From CAYWMD01 sp964458575 (GTDB lineage Bacteria > Verrucomicrobiota > Verrucomicrobiia > Limisphaerales > JADLHS01): a stretch of 64,000 bases of DNA. Below are positions 44,620-53,153 of the stretch, one piece after another (the first letter of the stretch is position 1; each line of letters opens with the position of its first letter). The stretch covers positions 1 through 64,000 of the forward strand of contig CAYWMD010000031.1 in the NCBI GenBank assembly GCA_964458575.1. Reading direction: 5' to 3'. Under the pieces are notes generated by a model. It was not told where the DNA came from. It worked only from the letters and a program-made list of their open reading frames with translations, and did no database searches. Both the position numbers and the translations under genes were made by a program.

Positions 44620-45807
44620 ATGTTCGTTGACGAAATCAAAATTTACGCGTGCGCGGGTCACGGCGGCAAAGGCTGCGTGGCTTTCCGCCGCGAGAAGTAC
44701 CGTCCCAAGGGCGGTCCGGATGGGGGCAACGGGGGCCGTGGCGGCAACGTCATCCTGCAGGTGGATCATGACCTCAACAATCTCATCGCCCAATATTTCC
44801 AGCCCCGGTTGATCGCTCAAAACGGCGAAGCCGGTCTTGGGAAGGGGATGGATGGCCACGCCGGCAAGGACCTTGTCGTCCGGGTCCCGTGCGGCACCCT
44901 GGTCTGGCAACTGGCCACCACCGCCGGCCCTGCCGGAGAACCGGCCGAAGTTGAGGCCGATGAACCTTTCCTGAAAACCAGCGCCAGCCACCGGCCTTTG
45001 ATCCGGCGGGCTGGCAGCGCCATCGCCCAGGAAATAGATTTTAGCAAGGGGGCAGACGCGCCCACCCCGGCCGGCGACTCGGCCCGGGGCGAACTGGTCG
45101 CCGACCTTACCGAGCATGGCCAGCAGTTTACCTTGTGCAAAGGCGGACGCGGCGGCCTGGGCAACCGCAATTTTGCCACCGCGGTGCGCCAGACACCCCG
45201 CTTCGCCCAACCGGGCGAACCGGGTGAAGAAGGCGAATTCCTGTTCGAACTGCGCATCATGGCGGAGGTGGGGTTGGTCGGCTATCCGAACGCGGGCAAG
45301 TCCACCCTGCTCAAAACCATCTCCCGCGCCCGGCCGAAAATCGCGCCGTATCCCTTCACCACCCTCCATCCGCAAATCGGCATCGTGGAGTATGCCGATT
45401 GGCATCGGCTCACGGTCTGCGACGTGCCCGGTTTGATCGAAGGCGCACACCGCAACGTCGGTCTTGGCCACGCGTTTCTGCGCCACATCCAGCGCTGCAA
45501 GGTCCTCGTGCTGCTGCTCGACATGGCCGGTACGGACAACCGCGCCCCATGGGACGACCACAACAATCTCCTCAAGGAACTGGAGCTTTACGACCCGGCG
45601 TTGCTCGACAAACCGCGTCTCGTCGTTGCCAACAAGATGGACGAGCCGGTGGCGGAGGAGAATTTGAAGAAGTTCAAACGCAAGGTGCGCAAGACTTCGG
45701 TGCTCCCCATCGCTTCGGCCTTTGATCAGGGCATCGAGCAGTTCAAAAATTTGATTCGCGAAGCGGTCGAAGCAGCGGCGGGGCGCCCAGCCAACGCGCG
45801 CAAATAG
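44620..45807 (+). CDS. obg: GTPase Obg/CgtA
   Basis: A 395-aa Obg GTPase, needed for 50S assembly and linked to the stringent response. The glycine-rich Obg fold starts MFVDEIKIYACAGHGGKGCV and includes GGPDGGNGGRGGNV. It is followed by the G domain: G1 GYPNAGKST, G2 with YPFTTLHPQIG, G3 DVPGLIEGA and G4 NKMD. The Obg fold carries an extra loop (about residues 105-150, PAGEPAEVEADEPFLKTSAS) compared with E. coli, and the C-terminus is short, without an acidic tail. Confidence 0.95.
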   Translation: MFVDEIKIYACAGHGGKGCVAFRREKYRPKGGPDGGNGGRGGNVILQVDHDLNNLIAQYFQPRLIAQNGEAGLGKGMDGHAGKDLVVRVPCGTLVWQLATTAGPAGEPAEVEADEPFLKTSASHRPLIRRAGSAIAQEIDFSKGADAPTPAGDSARGELVADLTEHGQQFTLCKGGRGGLGNRNFATAVRQTPRFAQPGEPGEEGEFLFELRIMAEVGLVGYPNAGKSTLLKTISRARPKIAPYPFTTLHPQIGIVEYADWHRLTVCDVPGLIEGAHRNVGLGHAFLRHIQRCKVLVLLLDMAGTDNRAPWDDHNNLLKELELYDPALLDKPRLVVANKMDEPVAEENLKKFKRKVRKTSVLPIASAFDQGIEQFKNLIREAVEAAAGRPANARK

Positions 45808-45932
45808 GCATCGGGTTGACGCATTCGGTTGCGAACGGGTGTGAAAAATCTGCGAACAAGTTTTCGCGCCGAAACCAGATTGTCACTTGTCAGATTTCCT
45901 TCGCGAAGTAAGTTGATGCCGTCAGAACAAAA

Positions 45933-45984
45933 ACCGGGCGTTGGACATTAAATAACGTGTGTTGTCCGACGCCCGCTTTGTTTT
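45933..45984 (+). terminator. Intrinsic terminator downstream of obg
   Basis: CGGGCGTTGGACA (45933-45945) pairs with TGTCCGACGCCCG (45961-45973) with one G-T pair, followed by CTTTGTTTTTT. It lies 126 nt after the obg stop and may also serve the convergent DUF4375 gene. Confidence 0.8.
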
Positions 45985-46060
45985 TTACGCAAGGTTGTGT
46001 GCGAAGGACAGGAAACGAAGAGTGCAGCCTATTACCTGATTAGAGAATGGTGGCATGCGC

Positions 46061-46537
46061 TCACCAGAACTTCCACCATGGCTTCGGCGGCCGAAAAGCG
46101 GTGAAATCTTTTCTGTGAAAAGCAATATGCACGGCCAACTTTTCAAAAACTTCCTTGTCTCCGCAAAGAGCATCACCCCATTCGGGGACACAGTAAGTGC
46201 TTTGGTCGTATCGTGCGTCGATGAACGCTTTCCGCTTCTCTTTGTGCAGGTGTGGCTCGGAAAAAGGAAAAGTGGCGGCGACTCGACGTAAATCTGCTGC
46301 CTGCCGGATGCAACCTATCGCCTCGTAAGCATTGGCAAAATCCTCGTAGGGCGGAGTGCCAGGCCAGTTTTGCCCAAAAAAATACCTGTAGCCACCGTTA
46401 TCAATGACCCCTTGAGCTCCGTTAACCAATAAAAAGACACGCACGCTCTCGGGTAGCCGGCTCATGTCGTCATCGACAGATGTCAGCATCTGCTCGGCAG
46501 ACAGGGTCGCGGGCCAAATGTCAGTCCAAAAGTCCAC
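46061..46537 (-). CDS. DUF4375 (DMP19-like) protein
   Basis: The C-terminal 130 residues match the DUF4375 pattern: LPESVRVFLLVNGAQGVIDN, GGYRYFFGQNWPG, and ANAYEAIGCIRQAADLRRVA. DMP19 of Neisseria, the named member, is a DNA-mimic protein; the function of most relatives is unknown. I choose GTG 46537 (158 aa) because AGGGA sits 7 nt upstream; GTG 46681 and ATG 46489 are alternatives. The open frame extends further into dusB but is not family-like there. Acidic residues are not unusually abundant here, so DNA mimicry is not supported. Confidence 0.7.
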   Translation of the reverse strand: MDFWTDIWPATLSAEQMLTSVDDDMSRLPESVRVFLLVNGAQGVIDNGGYRYFFGQNWPGTPPYEDFANAYEAIGCIRQAADLRRVAATFPFSEPHLHKEKRKAFIDARYDQSTYCVPEWGDALCGDKEVFEKLAVHIAFHRKDFTAFRPPKPWWKFW

Positions 46538-46694
46538 AGCGAATTCCCTAACAGATGGATGGTGAGTTTTGCAGCCTAGTATGCATCTCAGGTTTGACTC
46601 TGCCCTTGGGAAAATTCCTTGTCCACAGGATTTTCCGACGAAACGGCTTCGATTGGCGACCGCGAAAAGGCTGCGAATCACGGTTGTGAGCCGA

Positions 46695-47915
46695 TCACCA
46701 CACTTCCACCGGGCCTTTGGGAACGGGAATCTGCGTCGCTTGCGGGGATCCAGAATCACGCATGAACGACGCAACCATTGGCGCGGGTTGGAAGCGCGGC
46801 AGCAGTTCGCCATTGTCATCGAGGAATTGTTGCCGCCAGCGAATGTAATTTTCCAGCACGTGGTGAAACTCTGATTTGGTGGAAACCTGCACAGCGCGTT
46901 TGTTGAATTCGTGGCACGGGCCGAATCGCTTGGAATACCACGGCGCGACTTTGCGGAACATCCGGCTGCCCAGTTCCTCGCCGAAAACTTCCACCATCAA
47001 ATCCAGATGCCGGCACATCACGCGCACGCGCTCGGCGAAGGAGGGTTCGGGTGGGAGTTCGTCATCCCCGGCAGGGCGCGTCACTCCGTGCGCGCCGCTT
47101 GCATTTGGTGGGGCGAGGCTACCGACGAGCCGGCTCGCGGGGACGCTCGCCCCACCGGCGGGCAGGGGACGGCCCGCCCTACCATTCAAAAAACCCAACG
47201 TCCGCCGAAAAATCCACGGATCATAAAAAGCCCCACGCCCGATGCTCACGCCGGCACAACCGGTTTCATCGAACATCTTCTTCGCGGCCAGCGGCGTGAT
47301 AATATCGCCGTTGCCAATGACGGGAATGCTTCTCACGGCTTCGACCACTTTGCGGATGCCCGCCAGATTCACCGTGCCGCCGAAACCTTGCTGGCGTGTG
47401 CGGCCATGAACGAAAATTGCGGCGACACCAGCGTCCTCCAACGCGCGCGCCAGGTCAGGTGCAGTTAGATTTTCGTCGTCCCAGCCCAGGCGCATCTTGG
47501 CGGTGACGGGGATTTTCACAGCGTCCACCATGCCTTTGACAAGGGCGGCGGTCTTGTTCAACTCGGTCATCATGGCCGAGCCACCGCCGACGTTGCAGAC
47601 CTTGCGCACGGGACAACCCATGTTGATGTCCACGGACGCCACGCCGCGGGCTTCGAGGAATTGCGCCGCGTCGCGCATTTCTTCCGGCACGCTGCCGAAG
47701 AGTTGCACGGCCAACGGCGAATCTTCCGGGCGTGTTTCGATGAGCTTGAAGGCTTTCGCGCGTTTTTCGAGCAGCGACCGCGCGTTGACGAGGTCGGTGG
47801 TGCACAGGCCCACGCCGCCGATCTCGCGCACGACGAGCCGGAACGGCAGGTTGGTATAACCCGCCAGCGGCGAGAGAAACAAATTGGATTCGAGTGTCAG
47901 TGACCCGATGCGCAC
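46695..47915 (-). CDS. dusB: tRNA-dihydrouridine synthase (DusB-type)
   Basis: The 406-aa flavoenzyme reduces uridine in tRNA D-loops. Visible motifs are FLSPLAGYTNLPFRLVVREI, DINMGCPVRKV with the catalytic cysteine, AKMRLGWDDENL, IFVHGRTRQQGFGG and IPVIGNGDI, all in the TIM barrel, then the C-terminal helical domain (RVMCRHLDLMVEVFG). Compared with the usual 320-350 aa it is long because about 38 residues (roughly 245-282, rich in Pro, Ala, Gly) are encoded by an interspersed repeat inserted in frame between the two domains. Function is probably kept because the insertion lies in a linker. Confidence 0.9.
   Translation of the reverse strand: MRIGSLTLESNLFLSPLAGYTNLPFRLVVREIGGVGLCTTDLVNARSLLEKRAKAFKLIETRPEDSPLAVQLFGSVPEEMRDAAQFLEARGVASVDINMGCPVRKVCNVGGGSAMMTELNKTAALVKGMVDAVKIPVTAKMRLGWDDENLTAPDLARALEDAGVAAIFVHGRTRQQGFGGTVNLAGIRKVVEAVRSIPVIGNGDIITPLAAKKMFDETGCAGVSIGRGAFYDPWIFRRTLGFLNGRAGRPLPAGGASVPASRLVGSLAPPNASGAHGVTRPAGDDELPPEPSFAERVRVMCRHLDLMVEVFGEELGSRMFRKVAPWYSKRFGPCHEFNKRAVQVSTKSEFHHVLENYIRWRQQFLDDNGELLPRFQPAPMVASFMRDSGSPQATQIPVPKGPVEVW
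47070..47183. repeat. Interspersed palindromic repeat inserted within dusB
   Basis: A 114-nt element with near-inverted ends (GGCAGGGCGCG and CCCGCCCTACC) and an inner inverted pair, GGTGGGGCGAG (47108-47118) and CTCGCCCCACC (47146-47156). Its composition is unlike the rest of dusB and its length is a multiple of three, so it reads through as the peptide with LPAGGASVPASRLVGSLAPP. This has the look of a dispersed GC-rich repeat family. Confidence 0.8.
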
Positions 47916-48044
47916 GGAAACAATGTAGTAGATTCCGGCGAAGGCGGCATCAGAAGAAAATGCTTCAAACCAGCGAAGGCGGCCGCAGAAAATCTGGGAT
48001 TGCCTTACAGGGACACCGCGCGCGTTTTGCCAATGCGGCTCCCG

Positions 48045-48518
48045 TCAGACAAATTTCCCGGCCGCAGTGCGGCAGGCGTCGGCGACGGTGGCGAGTTGAG
48101 TCAGAAATTGCTCCCGTTTTGATTCGGGCAGGACGGCCAGCACCTCGGCCTGCAACGCCACAGCCGCCGCGCGCGCCTTGCGATAGCGGGCCTTGCCTTT
48201 TGCGGTAACGCGCAGCCGGTTCGCCCGCCGGTCCGTCGCGTGGGTTTCACGTTCAAGCGAAGCATTTTTTTCCATGCGGTTCACCAGAGACGCCACGGTG
48301 TTCGGATCGCTGCTGATGAGATGGGCCAACGCACGCTGGGTGATGCCCTCGTTCTCGATGAGGGTGCGCAGGACAGTAAACTGGTCGGGTGTCAGGCCCA
48401 GATGCGCGATGCGGCGGCGAAAGGCCTGGTTCAAGCCGTACCACGCCCGCCGCAACAACGGCGGCAGACGGCGGCGTTCGGGTGAATCAATGGGCGGTTG
48501 GGCCGCTGATTTGGGCAT
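48045..48518 (-). CDS. MarR-family transcriptional regulator
   Basis: A 157-aa winged helix protein: LTPDQFTVLRTLIENEGITQ, RALAHLISSDPNTVASLVNR as the recognition helix, and the wing region HATDRRANRLRVTAKG (DxRxxxLxxTxxG). MarR proteins are dimeric repressors released by small ligands. It is divergent from the PQQ-like gene that starts 132 nt away and may control it. The intervening DNA is AT-rich with no clean palindrome. Confidence 0.9.
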   Translation of the reverse strand: MPKSAAQPPIDSPERRRLPPLLRRAWYGLNQAFRRRIAHLGLTPDQFTVLRTLIENEGITQRALAHLISSDPNTVASLVNRMEKNASLERETHATDRRANRLRVTAKGKARYRKARAAAVALQAEVLAVLPESKREQFLTQLATVADACRTAAGKFV

Positions 48519-48650
48519 ATCGGATGACTTTCACCCCGAAATGATACGTGTAAGTATTATTTTTTTGCAATTCCAATGAACGTGAGGCACTCTTTCGGCG
48601 TCCCAAATTGTGATCCCGCCGCCGTGTTTCGCGCGCCGGGCGTCCTGAAA

Positions 48651-51032
48651 ATGAATGTAAAAAAATGTATCGCCCTGAGTGGCGCGCTGGTTCTGGTGAA
48701 CTTTCTGTCCTCCGTGGCCGCCCCGGTTCAGGGCTGGCTCAGTTGGCGCGGCCCCGAACAAACCGGCATGTCGCGCGAAACCGGACTGCCCGACAAGATT
48801 GATCCGAAAAATCCGCTTTGGATCGCTGACTTCCCCGGTCAATCCACGCCCGTCATCGCCAACGGCAAGCTCTACATCATGGGTTATCTCGGCGACGGAT
48901 CGGATTTGCAGGAAGGGGTGGCGTGCTTCGACGCCGAGACGGGCCAGAAACTCTGGCAGCAGCTTTATAACGATTTCATCAGTGACACGATTTACCTCCG
49001 GTACGCCACAGCATCCCCGGCGATTGATCCGGACACGGGCAATGTTTACGCGCAAGGCACGCAGGGAATTCTCGCCGGCTTCACACCCGACGGGAAACTA
49101 CTCTGGAAGCGCTCGTTGATGGAAGAGTTCGGCCGGCTCACATTCCCGAATGCGCGCACCGCGTCGCCGGTCGTTGACGCCGACCTCGTCATCACGCGCG
49201 GCATCACGGCGAACTGGGGCGCGCAAGGCCCGGCGGGCGACCGCTTTTACGCTTTTGACAAGAACACCGGCGAACTGGTTTGGTCCAGCAGCCCCGGCGA
49301 CCGGCCACGGGACAATTCCTTTTCCCATCCGCAACTCGCCTGGCACAAAGGCAAACGCGTGCTTTACTCCGCGCTCGGCGACGGCAGCGTGGCGTGCATT
49401 AATGCCCGTACCGGCGATCCCATCTGGCGAGTGCCGCTCTTTCGCGCGGGCATCAACGCCACCACGATTGTTCACGGCGACAAGCTCATCGCGATCTTCG
49501 GCGTGCCGTACGAACCGGGGCAGTTGATCGCATTGAAACTTCCTGATGTCGAACCCACCAACTCCGCCGTTGGCCCGCTCATTCTCGAACGCGAGAAACT
49601 TCAACTTTGGGCGGCGGATGTTTCCACTTCCACCAGTTCGCCAATCCTGGTCGGCGATATGATTTATGTGGTCGCGGAAAAGGGCGACCTCTGCGCGGTG
49701 AACGCCAACACCGGTGAGATCAAATGGAAACTCAAGCTCGGTATCGAACAGCGCAACTCCTGTCCGTTCTACGCCGACGGCAAACTTTACGTCCCGATGC
49801 TCGACGATCCCGCTGGCAAAGGCACAGGCGAAGGCGCGGAGGCGGGGGCCAAAGGCGCGTTTTACATCATCAAGCCCGGCGATCAACCGGAAATCCTCCA
49901 GCACGCCGAACTCGATGGCCGCTGCTTCGGCACACCCGTCGCCTACAACGGCAAACTCTACATGCAAACGACGAAGCATTTGTATTGTTGGGGGAAGAAG
50001 GGAAACAACCCGAACCTTCCCGAAACAAAACCAGAGCCATACCCGACCGGAAGGCGACAAAAAGAGCTTCCGTGGCGTTTGCGGATCGTTCCATCGGAAG
50101 TTACGCTTCGCCCGGGACAAAAAGTGTCTTTTCATTTCGCGGTTACGGATGCACACGGGTTGGCGCCGTCGGCATACGGCATCCCGTTAACCGGATCTGC
50201 GTGGAAAACGAATCTCGCTTGGTCGCCCTATATTCCTCCAACGGCAAAGGTGAAATCCACCATGAAAGCCTCGTTCAATTCGGATTACGATCTTGTTGCC
50301 TCAAACGAGCAAGTCCCTTCTGCCGGTGCGTTTGAGGTGGTTTATCGCGAACGCTGGGGGAGCCCCGACGTGGGTCAGGATATAAAAGGCTACATCCGCG
50401 GTCGCGTCCTGCCTTACCTGCCGCTCAGTCAGGATTTCGAGTCGTTCACGCTTTCAGAAACCAACATTGCGGAAAATGCGCTCTTCGCCTATCCGCCGCT
50501 GCCGTGGATTGGTGCGCGTTTCAAATTCGAGGTGCGCGCGAAGGACGGCACGAAATGCCTGACCAAGACGATTGACAACAAATTCTTCCAGCGCGCCACC
50601 GTCTTCCTCGGCGCCCCCGACGCGAAGAATTACACCATCGAAGCCGACGTGATGAGCGACGGCAAAATGCGCGGTTCGACCATCGTGAAAATGTCCGAAG
50701 TTGGTGTCATCAATCAGCGCTACGCCATCGTGCTCAAAGGCAACGAACAAAAGCTCGAAGTCAGTTCCAACTTCGAGCGCCTGCGGGAGTCAGTGGATTT
50801 CAAATGGCAACCGAACGTGTGGTATCACCTCAAGTCTCGGGTGGACATCGCCCCCGACGGTTCGGGCGTGGTCCGCGCCAAAGCCTGGAAACGCGGCGAT
50901 GCCGAACCGGATGCCTGGACCATCGAAGTAAAACACCGCACCGCGCATCAGGAAGGTTCGCCGGGCCTGTTCGGCTTCTCGCCGCAGGATATGCGGGTTT
51001 ATATTGATAACATCAAAGTGACGGCGAATTGA
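48651..51032 (+). CDS. Secreted PQQ-like beta-propeller protein
   Basis: A 793-aa exported protein. ATG 48651 gives a signal peptide (NVKKCIALSGALVLVNFLSS, cleaved near VAA). The first 470 residues form a PQQ-like beta propeller with blade repeats such as CFDAETGQKLWQQ, YAFDKNTGELVW and CAVNANTGEIKWK. From about residue 580 to the end is a second, concanavalin-like sandwich, with YTIEADVMSDGKMRGSTIVK and NVWYHLKSRVD. No PQQ-binding dehydrogenase triad is obvious, so it is likely a structural or binding propeller, as is common among secreted planctomycete and verrucomicrobial proteins. It is followed by a second PQQ-like gene. Confidence 0.85.
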   Translation: MNVKKCIALSGALVLVNFLSSVAAPVQGWLSWRGPEQTGMSRETGLPDKIDPKNPLWIADFPGQSTPVIANGKLYIMGYLGDGSDLQEGVACFDAETGQKLWQQLYNDFISDTIYLRYATASPAIDPDTGNVYAQGTQGILAGFTPDGKLLWKRSLMEEFGRLTFPNARTASPVVDADLVITRGITANWGAQGPAGDRFYAFDKNTGELVWSSSPGDRPRDNSFSHPQLAWHKGKRVLYSALGDGSVACINARTGDPIWRVPLFRAGINATTIVHGDKLIAIFGVPYEPGQLIALKLPDVEPTNSAVGPLILEREKLQLWAADVSTSTSSPILVGDMIYVVAEKGDLCAVNANTGEIKWKLKLGIEQRNSCPFYADGKLYVPMLDDPAGKGTGEGAEAGAKGAFYIIKPGDQPEILQHAELDGRCFGTPVAYNGKLYMQTTKHLYCWGKKGNNPNLPETKPEPYPTGRRQKELPWRLRIVPSEVTLRPGQKVSFHFAVTDAHGLAPSAYGIPLTGSAWKTNLAWSPYIPPTAKVKSTMKASFNSDYDLVASNEQVPSAGAFEVVYRERWGSPDVGQDIKGYIRGRVLPYLPLSQDFESFTLSETNIAENALFAYPPLPWIGARFKFEVRAKDGTKCLTKTIDNKFFQRATVFLGAPDAKNYTIEADVMSDGKMRGSTIVKMSEVGVINQRYAIVLKGNEQKLEVSSNFERLRESVDFKWQPNVWYHLKSRVDIAPDGSGVVRAKAWKRGDAEPDAWTIEVKHRTAHQEGSPGLFGFSPQDMRVYIDNIKVTAN

Positions 51033-51040
51033 TATCGGTT

Positions 51041-51590
51041 TCTTAATCTTAATCTTCCTCTTAATCTTAATCCCCATGAGAACCATCCGTTTCGATCACG
51101 AGAAACTGAACGTTTATCAGCGCTCTTTGAAATTCATCTCTTGGTCAACAGAACTCTTGGAACGCGTGCCATCCAAACTATCAGTGCATGGCCAACTTGA
51201 TCGCGCCTCGACATCCATCCCGCTGAACATTACCGAGGGCAACGGACGCTTCACGCCATCGGACCGCTGCCGTTTTTTTGACATAGCACGCGGCTCGACC
51301 TTGGAATGTGGGGCGGCGCTCGATGTCCTCGTTGCGAAGAAGGTTTTGACAGAACCGGAGATAGATTCCGGAAAAGCCGACCTTGCGGAAATGACCTCCA
51401 TGCTGGTCGGTTTGATTCGGAGTAATTCTGAGGCTCGGTTGCATGAGGAGACAGTGCCGTATAAAGAAAATGCGGAGCCGAGTGAGCCGGTCAGTTACCG
51501 AAAAGGGATTAAGAGTAAGATTATGAGCAAGATTAAGAACCCCGCGGCCCAACTCTTAATCTTAATCTTCTTCTTAATCTTAATCTCCCC
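51041..51590. repeat. Repeat-flanked four-helix-bundle cassette
   Basis: TCTTAATCTTAATCTTC and its extension at 51041-51072 recur at 51554-51585 with one mismatch over 32 nt. An imperfect inverted copy (ATTAAGAGTAAGATTATG and following) lies at 51509-51538. Between them is the four-helix-bundle reading frame. The two direct copies are 513 nt apart, a multiple of three, so the insertion kept the frame. The downstream direct copy encodes LLILIFFLILI, the hydrophobic core of the signal peptide of the PQQ-like protein. Confidence 0.8.
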
Positions 51591-53139
51591 TGCCCAATCA
51601 GCCGACTGGCCGCAATGGGGCGGGCGCAACATCCGCAACATGTATTCCCCCCAGCGCGGATTACCCGACTCCTTCGGCAAAATTGATTTCAAACCCGGCA
51701 CCGACGAGATCAGCACCAACGCCATCAAGAACCTCAAGTGGATCACTAAGCTCGGCTCGCAAAGTTACGGCAACGTCACCGTCGCCGGCGGCAAGGTTTT
51801 CATCGGCACGAACAACGAGCCCCCGCGCGATCCGCGGCACAAGGGCGACCGCAGCATCCTTCTGTGCTTCGACGAGCCGACCGGCAAGTTCCTCTGGCAA
51901 CTCGTCGTGCCCAAGCTCGCTTCCGGCAAGGTCAACGATTGGGAAAGCCTCGGCCTGCTCTCCTCGCCCACGGTTGAGGGCGACCGCGTTTATCTCGTCA
52001 CCAGCCGTTGCGAAGTGATGTGCCTGGACGTAAACGGCATGGCCGATGGTAATCAAGGATTTCAGGACGAGGCGAATTACGTCATCAAGGACGTACCCGG
52101 CGGTTCTCCCATCGAGCCCGGCCCGCAGGACGCCGACATCATCTGGGTCTATGACATGATGGACGAACTCGGGGTGTTTCCGCACAACGCGTCGAATTGT
52201 TCCGTGCTCATCGTGGACGACATCGTTTACACCTGCACGTCGAACGGCCAGGACTGGACGCACTCGAACATTCCTGCGCCCAACGCGCCGAGCTTCATCG
52301 CGCTCGACAAAAAGACTGGCAAGTTTCTCGCCGAGGACGACGCGAAAATCGGACCGCACATCCTGCACGGGCAGTGGGGTTCGCCCTCGCTCGCCGAGGT
52401 GAACGGCAAGAAACTCATCGTGTTCGGCGGCGGCGACGGCTGGTGTTACGCGTTCGATGCGAAGCCCGCGAATCCCGGCGACGAGGGCAAACTCCAGACC
52501 GTGTGGAAATACGACGCCAATCCGCCCGAATACAAAAAGGACAAGGAGGGCAAACTGATCAAGTATCCCGCCGCCGAGGGTGTGAGTGAAATCAACGCCA
52601 CCCCGGTGTTCTGGAAAAACCGCATCTACGTCGCCACGGGTCAGGACCCGGAGCACGGCGAAGGCGTGGGCATTCTCACCTGCATTGATGCCACGAAGAC
52701 CGGCGACATTACGGCGACGGGCAAGATTTGGGAATATCGCGGCATCCACCGCAGCATCTCGACCGTTTCGCTCGACCCGGAAACCGGCCTGATCTTCGTG
52801 GGCGACTTCTCCGGTTTCGTGCATTGCCTCGATGCCGAGACCGGCAAGGTACAATGGACGCACGACATGAAAGCCCACATGTGGGGCTCGACCTTTGTGG
52901 CCGACGGCAAAGTCTATGTCGGCGACGAGGACGGCGATTTCGTGGTGCTCGCGGCGACGAAGGAAAAGAAAATCATCAGCGAAACCAACCTCGGCGCGGC
53001 AGTTTATGGCACGCCCATTGTCGCCAACGGCGCGGTGTATCTGCAATCCAACACGCACCTCTTCGCCTTCCAGGACCCAACCAAGTCCGGGACGATGAAG
53101 GACGAGCCGCAGAAGATTGAAATCAAGTTGGACAAGTAA
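51076..53139 (+). CDS. Four-helix-bundle (S23/IVP) domain in frame with a secreted PQQ-like propeller
   Basis: One 687-codon frame without an internal stop encodes two unrelated parts. Residues 1-125 are a four-helix-bundle protein of the 23S rRNA intervening-sequence type (HEKLNVYQRSLKFISWSTEL, the hallmark SIPLNITEGNGRFTPSDRCRF and FFDIARGSTLECGAALDVLV). Residues 150-687 are a PQQ-like beta propeller preceded by a complete signal peptide. An internal ATG at 51523 can start the exported protein alone, which is more credible biologically because a signal peptide must be N-terminal. The full-length fusion could put the four-helix bundle in the cytoplasm with a membrane anchor. The cassette is bounded by repeats. 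Confidence 0.6.
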   Translation: MRTIRFDHEKLNVYQRSLKFISWSTELLERVPSKLSVHGQLDRASTSIPLNITEGNGRFTPSDRCRFFDIARGSTLECGAALDVLVAKKVLTEPEIDSGKADLAEMTSMLVGLIRSNSEARLHEETVPYKENAEPSEPVSYRKGIKSKIMSKIKNPAAQLLILIFFLILISPAQSADWPQWGGRNIRNMYSPQRGLPDSFGKIDFKPGTDEISTNAIKNLKWITKLGSQSYGNVTVAGGKVFIGTNNEPPRDPRHKGDRSILLCFDEPTGKFLWQLVVPKLASGKVNDWESLGLLSSPTVEGDRVYLVTSRCEVMCLDVNGMADGNQGFQDEANYVIKDVPGGSPIEPGPQDADIIWVYDMMDELGVFPHNASNCSVLIVDDIVYTCTSNGQDWTHSNIPAPNAPSFIALDKKTGKFLAEDDAKIGPHILHGQWGSPSLAEVNGKKLIVFGGGDGWCYAFDAKPANPGDEGKLQTVWKYDANPPEYKKDKEGKLIKYPAAEGVSEINATPVFWKNRIYVATGQDPEHGEGVGILTCIDATKTGDITATGKIWEYRGIHRSISTVSLDPETGLIFVGDFSGFVHCLDAETGKVQWTHDMKAHMWGSTFVADGKVYVGDEDGDFVVLAATKEKKIISETNLGAAVYGTPIVANGAVYLQSNTHLFAFQDPTKSGTMKDEPQKIEIKLDK
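51523..53139 (+). CDS. Secreted PQQ-like beta-propeller protein (alternative internal start)
   Basis: Reading from ATG 51523 gives 538 aa. The signal peptide is MSKIKNPAAQLLILIFFLIL, ending at SPAQSA-DWPQWGG. The mature protein opens with the DWPQWGGxxRN motif common at the start of secreted PQQ-like proteins. Propeller blades follow: LLCFDEPTGKFLWQL, VMCLDVNGMADGNQ, ALDKKTGKFLAED, HCLDAETGKVQWTH. It is a paralogue of the upstream 793-aa protein, without the second sandwich domain. Upstream AAGGGATTAAGAG gives a weak ribosome-binding site. The gene is probably co-transcribed with that neighbour, 43 nt upstream of the cassette start. This start and the fused one cannot both be the main product. 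Confidence 0.6.
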   Translation: MSKIKNPAAQLLILIFFLILISPAQSADWPQWGGRNIRNMYSPQRGLPDSFGKIDFKPGTDEISTNAIKNLKWITKLGSQSYGNVTVAGGKVFIGTNNEPPRDPRHKGDRSILLCFDEPTGKFLWQLVVPKLASGKVNDWESLGLLSSPTVEGDRVYLVTSRCEVMCLDVNGMADGNQGFQDEANYVIKDVPGGSPIEPGPQDADIIWVYDMMDELGVFPHNASNCSVLIVDDIVYTCTSNGQDWTHSNIPAPNAPSFIALDKKTGKFLAEDDAKIGPHILHGQWGSPSLAEVNGKKLIVFGGGDGWCYAFDAKPANPGDEGKLQTVWKYDANPPEYKKDKEGKLIKYPAAEGVSEINATPVFWKNRIYVATGQDPEHGEGVGILTCIDATKTGDITATGKIWEYRGIHRSISTVSLDPETGLIFVGDFSGFVHCLDAETGKVQWTHDMKAHMWGSTFVADGKVYVGDEDGDFVVLAATKEKKIISETNLGAAVYGTPIVANGAVYLQSNTHLFAFQDPTKSGTMKDEPQKIEIKLDK

Positions 53140-53153
53140 TTAGCCATCGGCAG

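Noticed and set aside
48519..48650. ATAC-N6-GTAT as a MarR operator between the regulator and the PQQ-like gene
   Set aside because: The arms are only four bases in AT-rich DNA; too weak to annotate.
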